DNA of 10,540 nt. Source: Oscillospiraceae bacterium. Its GTDB lineage: Bacteria > Bacillota_A > Clostridia > Oscillospirales > CAG-272. The DNA is taken from contig SVUH01000040.1 of the NCBI GenBank assembly GCA_015063335.1, positions 1 to 10,540 on the forward strand, read 5' to 3'. Positions 1 to 5,633 of this stretch are shown here, piece after piece (the first letter of the stretch is position 1; every line of letters starts with the position of its first letter). The notes under the pieces were generated by a model, which did no database searches, was not told where the DNA came from, and saw nothing but the letters and a program-made list of their open reading frames with translations. The position numbers and the translations under genes are program-made.

Positions 1-31
1 CCTGCTCAAGAAGTCTAACATAATCGACTGA
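1..31 (+). CDS. rpsP: Probable 30S ribosomal protein S16, last codons only
   Basis: Only nine codons and a TGA stop (29-31) are in the window, reading LLKKSNIID. This resembles the usual S16 C-terminus, a 'TV-x-x-LLKK' type tail, and rpsP is the standard gene directly upstream of khpA in Firmicutes. The identification rests mostly on that synteny, because nine residues are too few to prove a family. The stop lies 16 bases before the preferred khpA start, so the two are probably cotranscribed. Confidence 0.55.
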   Translation, partial: LLKKSNIID

Positions 32-47
32 TTTACGGGTGACTGTG

Positions 48-284
48 ATGACCGATTTGAAGCAAACCTTGATCAACATCGCCAAGGCTATTGTCGATCA
101 TCCCGATGACGTCAACGTCCTCGAAACAGAGGAAGACAACAAGATAACACTTGTTCTCAACGTTGCTGAGTGCGACATGGGAATGGTAATCGGAAAGGGC
201 GGCAAAATTGCCAAGGCTATCCGCACTGTTATGAGAGCAGCTGCGAATGCAGACGGCAAGGAAGTCAGCGTTGTTATCAGATAA
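48..284 (+). CDS. khpA: KhpA, small KH-domain RNA-binding protein
   Basis: This 78-residue protein is essentially one KH domain. The RNA-binding GxxG loop is visible as VIGKGGKIAKAIR (GKGG at about residues 49-52), followed by the helix that continues into RTVMRAAA. The family (KhpA/YlqC) binds RNA in the cytoplasm, often as a heterodimer with KhpB/Jag, and affects cell division and envelope growth in Gram-positives; 75-80 residues is the usual length. I chose ATG 48 because GGGTG at 37-41 can act as a ribosome binding site; GTG 39 and GTG 45 are in-frame alternatives that would add one to three residues. The gene follows probable rpsP, the usual order, but is then terminated instead of leading into rimM and trmD. 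Family identity is clear; the exact start is not. Confidence 0.9.
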   Translation: MTDLKQTLINIAKAIVDHPDDVNVLETEEDNKITLVLNVAECDMGMVIGKGGKIAKAIRTVMRAAANADGKEVSVVIR

Positions 285-305
285 AATCAGATAATAGCAG
301 ATAAT
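276..305 (+). repeat. Three tandem copies of a 10-base unit at the khpA stop
   Basis: The units ATCAGATAAA, ATCAGATAAT and AGCAGATAAT follow one another with an exact 10-base period. The first unit contains the last khpA codons and the TAA stop (282-284); the others are noncoding. The origin is probably local slippage duplication. No function is evident. Confidence 0.6.
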
Positions 306-330
306 ATCAAAAGATCTGTAATTATTTCGT

Positions 331-379
331 AAAACAGAGCGCGGACGGACACTTCTCCGTTCGCCTCTGTTTTATTTTT
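331..379 (+). terminator. Intrinsic terminator after khpA
   Basis: An outer stem AAAACAGAG (331-339) pairs with CTCTGTTTT (365-373). An inner stem CGGACGG (342-348) pairs with CCGTTCG (357-363, one G-T pair) around an 8-base loop. ATTTTT (374-379) follows. It would end the rpsP-khpA transcript. The ribosome binding site of the next gene begins two bases after the T-run. Confidence 0.85.
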
Positions 380-390
380 CAGGAGTAGAT

Positions 391-807
391 ATGAAAAAGA
401 ACGGCGGCATTTTCCGCAAATACGAAAAGGAGCTTTCGGAGGTGTGTAAGCGCACCGTAAAAATCACCGACGAATACCAAAGGTCGCTTGACTCAAAAAA
501 GGACAGAAGCACCACGGTCAGCGAATATTATGCTTTTTCCGACAAGCTCTCGGCATGCGTTTTGCTTGCCAACCAAACAGCCGAGAGAATCTCGGAGCTT
601 ATTTTAGAGGCGGATAAGATCAACGACTTTTCCGCCAAGAATTCATTAAACAAGTTGCTTGAAAGATATATCCGTTACAGAATGCACGTGGAGTCGTTTT
701 TGAAGACGACCGAGAGTGCAAAGGCGACTGAGGATCTTCTTCGGGTAGTAAATCACGAGTCTGACGTAATGGCAAGAAGGATCATAGCGATAAGCCGAGA
801 AATTTGA
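391..807 (+). CDS. Unrecognised helical protein, 138 residues
   Basis: I do not recognise a family. The protein is highly charged, rich in K, E and R, and looks almost entirely alpha-helical, with amphipathic stretches at about residues 8-35, 44-75, 83-108 and 110-135. There is no signal peptide, membrane segment, cysteine motif or enzyme signature; only one glycine pair (GG, 5-6) occurs, near the start. A cytoplasmic helical bundle or coiled-coil scaffold is an inference. The start is well supported by AGGAG at 381-385, five bases before the ATG. The gene sits between the khpA terminator and the mgtE promoter, and I find no promoter in the few bases after the terminator. No terminator is evident after it. 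Coding status is supported by the ribosome binding site and normal composition, not by homology. Confidence 0.7.
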   Translation: MKKNGGIFRKYEKELSEVCKRTVKITDEYQRSLDSKKDRSTTVSEYYAFSDKLSACVLLANQTAERISELILEADKINDFSAKNSLNKLLERYIRYRMHVESFLKTTESAKATEDLLRVVNHESDVMARRIIAISREI

Positions 808-836
808 ATAAACAAACATATATAGGTAAAAATATA

Positions 837-864
837 TTGACATTCTTCCGTTTTTCCGTATAAT
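837..864 (+). promoter_or_regulatory. Sigma-A promoter of mgtE
   Basis: TTGACA (837-842) and TATAAT (859-864) are both perfect consensus hexamers, with a 16-base spacer. Transcription would start near 871, giving an untranslated leader of only about 20 bases, which holds just the ribosome binding site AAGGAGGTG (879-887). Confidence 0.88.
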
Positions 865-892
865 AAGAGTATGTATGTAAGGAGGTGTTAAT

Positions 893-2230
893 ATGACCTA
901 CACCGAGCTTCACGAGCTTTTGAACGAGAAAAAATACAATCAGTTCATAAGCGCTGTAAACGAAATGAATGCAGTTGACGTTGCGGATTTTTTGCAAGCA
1001 CTTGACGGACAATCTCTTCCTAAGGTTTTCAGAATGTTAAAAAAGGATATTGCGGCGGACGTTTTTGCCGAGCTTGACGCAGAGGTGCAAGAGCAAATCA
1101 TAGATTCTATGAAGGACACCGAAATCTCCGCATTTATTGATACGCTCGCTATGGACGATACGGTCGATATGCTTGAGGAGCTTCCCGCAAACGTCGTAGC
1201 CCGTATACTAAAAAGCTCCTCGGCGGAGCAACGCAGGGAGATAAACAAGTTTTTGAAATATTCCGACCAAAGCGCGGGTAGCGTTATGACCTCGGAATTT
1301 GTAAGAATAAAAAGTAATCTTACTGTAGAAGAAGCCGTAGAACATATACGCAAAACGGGTATTGACAAGGAAACCGTTTACGTTATATACGTAACGGACG
1401 CATCAAGACGACTCCTTGGCTGGGTAGAGCTTCGCGACCTTCTTTTTGCAAAAAAAACAGACCTCATAGAGGACATTATGTACACCGCCGTTATCAGCAC
1501 CACGACATCTGACGATAAGGAAACGGTTGCAAATCTTATTTCAAAATACGACCTGCTTGCCCTGCCCGTCGTTGACAGCGAGAACAGACTTGTGGGCATC
1601 GTAACGGTTGACGACGCACTTGACGTCATAAGTCAGGAAGCAACCGAGGATATTGAAAAAATGGTGGCAATCGTACCATCGGATAAGCCGTATCTTAAGA
1701 TAGGAGTTTTTGAAACCTTTCTAAAGCGCGTGCCGTGGCTTTTGATACTCATGATATCCGCCGCATTCACGGGCTCTATCATCACTTATTACGAGGAAGC
1801 GCTCGGCAAGGTGGTAGTGCTCACAGCCTTTATCCCCATGCTAATGGGCTCGGGCGGTAATGCGGGAGGACAGGCTTCTGTAACGATAATAAGAAGTCTT
1901 TCCCTCGGCGAAGTTCGCATGAGCAATATTTTCAAGATACTTTGGAAGGAGTTCCGCGTATCCATGCTCTGCGGCACAGTGCTTGCTGTTGCGGCATTTG
2001 CCAAGGTAATGATATTTGACAGAGTTTCGGTGGGTATTGCGCTTACTGTTTCTCTCTCACTTCTCGCAACCATAGTGCTTGCAAAGCTCGTGGGCGCTTC
2101 TCTGCCCATTCTCGCTAAGCGAGTAAAGCTCGACCCTGCGGTAATGGCAAGCCCGTTTATTACCACGATAGTCGATGCGGTGTCGCTTATCATTTATTTC
2201 AATATCGCAACGAAAATTCTGAATATTTGA
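893..2230 (+). CDS. mgtE: MgtE-family magnesium transporter
   Basis: A 445-residue inner-membrane Mg2+ channel/transporter, normal length for the family. The order is MgtE_N helical repeat domain (about 20-125), a CBS pair (about 130-255; GWVELRDLL and GIVTVDDALD are the CBS ends), then a plug helix and five membrane segments from about 280 to the end. The membrane domain keeps the family signature GGNAGGQ (321-327) and the motif DPAVMASPFITTIVDAV; D428 in TTIVD fits the conserved pore aspartate. In the family, Mg2+ bound by the N and CBS domains closes the pore. The start is fixed by AAGGAGGTG five bases upstream of the ATG. It has its own promoter and terminator. Homologues may also carry other divalent ions. 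Confidence 0.95.
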   Translation: MTYTELHELLNEKKYNQFISAVNEMNAVDVADFLQALDGQSLPKVFRMLKKDIAADVFAELDAEVQEQIIDSMKDTEISAFIDTLAMDDTVDMLEELPANVVARILKSSSAEQRREINKFLKYSDQSAGSVMTSEFVRIKSNLTVEEAVEHIRKTGIDKETVYVIYVTDASRRLLGWVELRDLLFAKKTDLIEDIMYTAVISTTTSDDKETVANLISKYDLLALPVVDSENRLVGIVTVDDALDVISQEATEDIEKMVAIVPSDKPYLKIGVFETFLKRVPWLLILMISAAFTGSIITYYEEALGKVVVLTAFIPMLMGSGGNAGGQASVTIIRSLSLGEVRMSNIFKILWKEFRVSMLCGTVLAVAAFAKVMIFDRVSVGIALTVSLSLLATIVLAKLVGASLPILAKRVKLDPAVMASPFITTIVDAVSLIIYFNIATKILNI

Positions 2231-2233
2231 TTT

Positions 2234-3352
2234 TTAAGCTCTGCAATAGGCGTTATAAAGCCTATCGTAGAGCTTATTTGTTTTTTCGGTCATAGCGCGT
2301 GCGTTAAGCTCGTCCGCAAAGCGCTCGCGCGCCGCAAGGCTCATGCGTTGGTAGAGCTCACTATCATTTATTAAGTCACAGATATAATCCGCCATTTTTC
2401 GGCTGTCGTAGCACTCACACACAAGCCCGTTCTCTCCGTGCGCTATCATATAAGGATTTCCGCCGAAGTCGCTCACAACGGCGGGAATACCGAGGCTCAT
2501 TCCCTCGGAAAGCGCAAGCGAGGACGTCTCCGTGCCCACAGAACAGTTTACGTTAATATCGACGATATTCATATACGGAGACACGTCCGACACAAATCCT
2601 ATAAAGTGCACTCTTTCCTCAATTCCATACTGCTTGCAAAGCCCCTCGAGGTACTCCCTTTGCGTGCCGTCGCCGATCAGAATGGCATTTACATCGGTTC
2701 CGTTATCAAGCAGTATACGAAAAGCCTCAAAAAACCATTCGTGTCCCTTATATTTTTCAAGGCGCGCGCACATTCCGAGCACCGCGCTTTCTCCCGAAAT
2801 ACCAAGCCTTTTTCTTGTTTGCGCTCTCTCCGAGTCGGAAGCCTTTCTCAAAGAGACAGCACCGTTGATAACGACCTCTATCTTCTCCTCGTAAACTCCA
2901 AGCTCTATAAGATTTTGCTTTGCCGCATGCGCTACCGCGATAAATTTATCAGAGAGCAGCGAATTGAGCGCTCCCATTATCTTTTTTTGCGCAAATGATA
3001 TTTTCCCTATGGGAAATACGCAGTGCCGCGTGCAGATCTTCACGGGCACACCGCAAATCCACGCCGCTATCCGCGCTGAAAGACAGCCGTGTGCGTTGAT
3101 TATATCGGGCTTTATTTCCCTAAAAACGGATACGTATTCCCGCACCGTCCGCACATCCATAGACTTGTTGGCGTTCCCCGATATTTCTCTGTATCCCACT
3201 CCTAAATTTTCAAGGCGCGGCGCGAGCATGCTGCGCTTTGGGATAAGCACCAGCGTATCGTATTTTTGAATATCTGTATATTTGAGTCTATTCAAGAGCA
3301 AAACACCCGCGCCTCCGATATTCGTGTCGCTTATTATTTCAATTATCTTCAT
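2234..3352 (-). CDS. Family 4 glycosyltransferase (GT-B fold)
   Basis: A 372-residue, apparently cytosolic or membrane-peripheral glycosyltransferase of the GT4 type. The N-terminal half opens with EIISDTNIGGAGVLL, the glycine-rich acceptor-side loop. The C-terminal half has the nucleotide-sugar-binding features: GMCARLEKYKGHEWF, LIGDGTQREYLE, VHFIGFVSDVSPYM, and the EX7E pair in ETSSLALSE (E275 and E283), followed by GIPAVVSDFGGNPYMI. The family moves a sugar from an NDP-sugar to lipid, polysaccharide or other acceptors with retention of configuration; donor and acceptor cannot be told here. I prefer ATG 3352, which gives the typical MKIIEIISDTNIGG start; GTG 3358 would add two residues. It follows the S24 regulator on the same strand, after a terminator. 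No other surface-polysaccharide genes are present. Confidence 0.88.
   Translation of the reverse strand: MKIIEIISDTNIGGAGVLLLNRLKYTDIQKYDTLVLIPKRSMLAPRLENLGVGYREISGNANKSMDVRTVREYVSVFREIKPDIINAHGCLSARIAAWICGVPVKICTRHCVFPIGKISFAQKKIMGALNSLLSDKFIAVAHAAKQNLIELGVYEEKIEVVINGAVSLRKASDSERAQTRKRLGISGESAVLGMCARLEKYKGHEWFFEAFRILLDNGTDVNAILIGDGTQREYLEGLCKQYGIEERVHFIGFVSDVSPYMNIVDINVNCSVGTETSSLALSEGMSLGIPAVVSDFGGNPYMIAHGENGLVCECYDSRKMADYICDLINDSELYQRMSLAARERFADELNARAMTEKTNKLYDRLYNAYCRA
2236..2286 (+). terminator. Terminator of mgtE, inside the end of the convergent gene
   Basis: AAGCTCT (2236-2242) pairs with AGAGCTT (2269-2275), and ATAGGC (2246-2251) pairs with GCCTAT (2260-2265) around an 8-base loop. 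A T-rich tail ending in six T (2281-2286) follows on the plus strand. On the minus strand the hairpin is followed by A residues, so it should stop only mgtE transcripts. It lies wholly within the last codons of the glycosyltransferase gene. Confidence 0.75.
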
Positions 3353-3371
3353 TTTCACCGTCCGAAAAGCA

Positions 3372-3395
3372 GAATATTATTCATGCATAATATTC
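3372..3395. repeat. AT-rich perfect inverted repeat upstream of the glycosyltransferase
   Basis: GAATATTAT (3372-3380) is the exact reverse complement of ATAATATTC (3387-3395), separated by six bases. It lies 20-43 bases before the glycosyltransferase start. It could be an operator, an mRNA hairpin in the leader, or a weak plus-strand terminator, since ATTATTTTT follows on that strand. I found no convincing promoter hexamers beside it. Confidence 0.45.
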
Positions 3396-3417
3396 ATTAT
3401 TTTTCCCGAAACGGCAT

Positions 3418-3449
3418 AAAAATATCCCTCGCAATCTGCGAGGGATATT
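3418..3449 (-). terminator. Terminator after the S24 regulator gene
   Basis: A perfect 13-base-pair stem, AATATCCCTCGCA (3421-3433) with TGCGAGGGATATT (3437-3449), closes a 3-base loop. Read on the minus strand it runs into TTTTT (complement of 3418-3422), 15 bases after the regulator stop codon. The plus strand also has a T-rich tail, but no plus-strand gene needs it. Confidence 0.8.
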
Positions 3450-3464
3450 AGCTTTTATTGTACG

Positions 3465-4250
3465 TCAAACTCTCTTTTTAAGTCTTCCCACTACTCTGCC
3501 GCAGCAAACGACCTCCGAATAGCCGTGAAGAAGGATGTCGCCGTAGTCCTCGTTAAGAGAAATAAGTCTGTCTCCGCCGAACATCTTGAAATATCCGTTG
3601 CCGTCAAGCACGAATATACCAAGCTCGCCAACCTCAACGGAATCCGTATCCTCAACGAGCACGATGTCACCGTCGTGATACTTCGGCTCCATACTGTTTC
3701 CGTTTATACGGAGAGCAAAATCGGCAATTCTCGTTTTCTCATTGTCGGGAATAGATATCTCCGTCGTATCGGTATCGTCAAGATACACTCCCGTTCCGGC
3801 AGAAACTGCAAGATCGTACAAAAGCACGGTGCGCTTTCCGAGCCCCTTGGAGGAGTTAAGCGTCGGCAATATCTTCGCGCTTCTTGAGGGAGTTCTCTGC
3901 TTCTCCGAAGCAGGCACAGCGACAGCGGCACGCTCTGACTCCTTTTTTGCCACCATATTGACGACCTCGCGCGAGTGCGTATCAAGCCCTCTGTAAAGCT
4001 CAATAAAATCCATTTCCGAGGCAGTCAAGGTAAAGTTATTATTATTCTCGGGAGTTCCGCTGACGATATAATCAAGCGTACAGCCGAGAGCATCGGCAAT
4101 TGCAACTATGTTTGAGAGCTTTGGAGAGTCACTTATCCCTGCCATTATCTTACTGAGAGTTCCAAGCGGTATACCCGTCATTTCTGAGAGCTTGTCGTTA
4201 GTTATTTTCTTCTCGCTCTTTATCTTTTTTATGCGGTCAATGTAATTCAT
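3465..4250 (-). CDS. XRE-type repressor with LexA-like S24 self-cleavage domain
   Basis: A 261-residue DNA-binding regulator. Residues 5-65 form an XRE (Cro/C1-type) helix-turn-helix, with TNDKLSEMTGIPLGTLSKI at 17-35 as the core. A charged linker (70-135) leads to a peptidase S24 domain (about 140-260). The self-cleavage parts are all visible: a candidate scissile Ala151-Gly152 in AVSAGTG, nucleophile Ser186 in NGNSMEP, and Lys222 in YFKMF. The A-to-S and S-to-K distances (35 and 36) closely match LexA (35 and 37), so RecA-stimulated or spontaneous cleavage is plausible. The start at ATG 4250 is set by GGAGGGG four bases upstream and by the promoter at 4278-4306; a longer in-frame reading to 4436 runs through spoIIP and is rejected. 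It is not canonical LexA, which has a winged-helix N-domain. Targets are unknown; autoregulation is likely. Confidence 0.88.
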   Translation of the reverse strand: MNYIDRIKKIKSEKKITNDKLSEMTGIPLGTLSKIMAGISDSPKLSNIVAIADALGCTLDYIVSGTPENNNNFTLTASEMDFIELYRGLDTHSREVVNMVAKKESERAAVAVPASEKQRTPSRSAKILPTLNSSKGLGKRTVLLYDLAVSAGTGVYLDDTDTTEISIPDNEKTRIADFALRINGNSMEPKYHDGDIVLVEDTDSVEVGELGIFVLDGNGYFKMFGGDRLISLNEDYGDILLHGYSEVVCCGRVVGRLKKRV

Positions 4251-4259
4251 AACCCCTCC

Positions 4260-4277
4260 AATTCCGTTTATGGAATA
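4260..4277. promoter_or_regulatory. Candidate operator of the S24 regulator
   Basis: ATTCC (4261-4265) and GGAAT (4272-4276) form an inverted repeat with a 6-base centre, overlapping the expected transcription start and adjacent to the -10 box. A further AATTCC occurs at 4323-4328, upstream of the -35 box. Binding here would block the regulator's own promoter. This is an inference from position and symmetry. Confidence 0.4.
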
Positions 4278-4306
4278 ATTATACCACACAAAAATGCTTT
4301 TGTAAA
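4278..4306 (-). promoter_or_regulatory. Sigma-A promoter of the S24 regulator
   Basis: On the minus strand TTTACA (4306-4301) and TATAAT (4283-4278) are separated by exactly 17 bases. The start site would be near 4271, about 20 bases before the ATG at 4250. This supports the short start of the regulator and shows it can be transcribed independently of spoIIP. Confidence 0.85.
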
Positions 4307-4338
4307 GAGGTTTTTGAAAAATAATTCCATTTTCGCTC

Positions 4339-5568
4339 TTAAATTTCATCAAAAAGCGAACCGAGCGCCTTTGCGAGAAGCTCGGCGCTTCTCTCTGCCT
4401 CCTCAAGGCTGTTCCCCTCTGCGCCGACCTCAACAAGCAGTGAGAACGGAGCCAGCTCCTGATTATAGGTATTAGGCTTCAAAAACACGGGGCGGCAGAT
4501 ATTCTCGCACTCTCCGTTGAGCCTTTCGCGAAGCTTCAGCGCAAGAGAAAGATTATTTTCCCATTCTGGGTGCGTATCTCCTGCCCAGTCGCTTCCGACA
4601 ACGCACATAAGCTGTGCCGCCGCCTTGCCGTCAAGCTCCGCAACGGGGCGTACTATCTCGCCACTCGATTTAAATATGGAGTCGCGGTGTATGTCGATAA
4701 CCAGCTTTATCGACGGAAATTCCTCCATATACCGTTTTACAGTCTCCTCCGCTCTTGCATACGAATCCTTATATTGCAGGCTGTCGTGCATTACCGTACA
4801 GTGCAGCGTGCTTATTCCTTTTTTGTTGAGTATCTCTGCGACGGTCCTCCCTACCGCGACCACGTTTTTCGAGGTATCCGCCGTTCTTACGTCAACGTCT
4901 CCGCTCTCGCAGTATATCGCTCCGTCCTTGCTGTACGCCTCCGTTCCGTGCGTATGTATTATCAAGACCTGCGGCTCATTCGACGTCGCCAAAAGCTCGA
5001 CGGAGCTGTCGCCCTTTAATTTTTTCTCGATCAGCGTTGCTATATCGGGAGAATATCCCGTTGAATTATTTATGTACTCCGAGCCGTAGGAGGAAAGCGA
5101 GAGATCCATTGGAATTATCGGTGTACAGCCCTCAGGAACTTTTGAATAGTCAAAGTCGTAAATTCCGCCCCCGACAGCGCCGACGTCAGTGCTCGGTGGG
5201 CTGTCCGTTTCGGGAGCATCGGTGCTATCGCTTTCATTATCCGACGCGGGAGGCACGTACACGAAGTCGCTGTCCTCGCCGGGCGCGTGTGCAGCACCGT
5301 CGAACACGAGAAAATCCATTGATACAAAAAGATCGCCTATCTTGTCCGCGATCCTGCTGCCTCCCCCCGAGGCAGATACGCTGCCTACAACGAGGGACAG
5401 TATAACGGCAACCAAGCCTACCGTAAACAGAACCGTAACGATATAAACCGCATGCCATATCTTCAACACCCTGATTTTCAGATCCTCTCGTAAAGCACCG
5501 TGTACGCGCTCTTTTTCGAGAAGCCTGTGTGCTTCCTTTGCTTTTAATCTGCCTTGATCTTCTTTCAT
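4339..5568 (-). CDS. spoIIP: Stage II sporulation protein P, cell-wall amidase/endopeptidase
   Basis: A 409-residue membrane-anchored peptidoglycan hydrolase. A charged cytoplasmic N-terminus (1-38) precedes one membrane segment (about 40-65), then an acidic, Ser/Thr/Pro-rich linker (about 95-130) and the catalytic domain (about 195-409). The domain keeps the SpoIIP hallmarks: IHTHGTEAY (H205, H207), VIDIHRDS (H294) and LLVEVGAEGNSLEEAERSA (E380). In the family it acts with SpoIID and SpoIIM to thin septal peptidoglycan and drive engulfment of the forespore, removing stem peptides from glycan. The ATG is preceded by AGGAGG. It lies 57 bases after gpr, the classic gpr-spoIIP order, and a sigma-E-like promoter may lie in that gap. 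No terminator is evident before the next gene. Confidence 0.95.
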   Translation of the reverse strand: MKEDQGRLKAKEAHRLLEKERVHGALREDLKIRVLKIWHAVYIVTVLFTVGLVAVILSLVVGSVSASGGGSRIADKIGDLFVSMDFLVFDGAAHAPGEDSDFVYVPPASDNESDSTDAPETDSPPSTDVGAVGGGIYDFDYSKVPEGCTPIIPMDLSLSSYGSEYINNSTGYSPDIATLIEKKLKGDSSVELLATSNEPQVLIIHTHGTEAYSKDGAIYCESGDVDVRTADTSKNVVAVGRTVAEILNKKGISTLHCTVMHDSLQYKDSYARAEETVKRYMEEFPSIKLVIDIHRDSIFKSSGEIVRPVAELDGKAAAQLMCVVGSDWAGDTHPEWENNLSLALKLRERLNGECENICRPVFLKPNTYNQELAPFSLLVEVGAEGNSLEEAERSAELLAKALGSLFDEI

Positions 5569-5604
5569 AATTCCTCCTCGCAGGTAAAAAGTAATGACTA
5601 CGGA

Positions 5605-5633
5605 ATTATATTCGCATAAGAGGCGCTATATGA
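5605..5633 (-). promoter_or_regulatory. Possible sigma-E-type promoter of spoIIP
   Basis: On the minus strand TCATATA (5633-5627) resembles the -35 KMATATT and AATATAAT (5612-5605) resembles the -10 CATACANT, with a 14-base spacer, as is usual for sigma-E. The start would fall near 5598, about 30 bases before the spoIIP ATG. The -35 overlaps the gpr stop. Both boxes are imperfect, so this is only a candidate; in Bacillus spoIIP has its own sigma-E promoter. Confidence 0.27.

Noticed and set aside
2438..2998. 186-residue plus-strand open frame
   Set aside because: It lies entirely within the glycosyltransferase gene on the other strand, lacks a ribosome binding site and is biased in composition as shadows are.
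3359..3464. Promoter for the glycosyltransferase
   Set aside because: AT-rich -10-like strings are present on the minus strand, but none has a -35 hexamer at 16-18 bases.
3465..4250. Calling the S24 regulator LexA
   Set aside because: The N-terminal domain is XRE type, not the LexA winged helix, and there is no SOS-gene context.
4251..4436. N-terminal extension of the S24 regulator to an ATG at 4436
   Set aside because: The extra 62 residues overlap the end of spoIIP and run through the promoter at 4278-4306; ATG 4250 has GGAGGGG and starts a normal XRE domain.
4517..5089. 190-residue plus-strand open frame
   Set aside because: It is a shadow of spoIIP, whose catalytic motifs are conserved on the minus strand.
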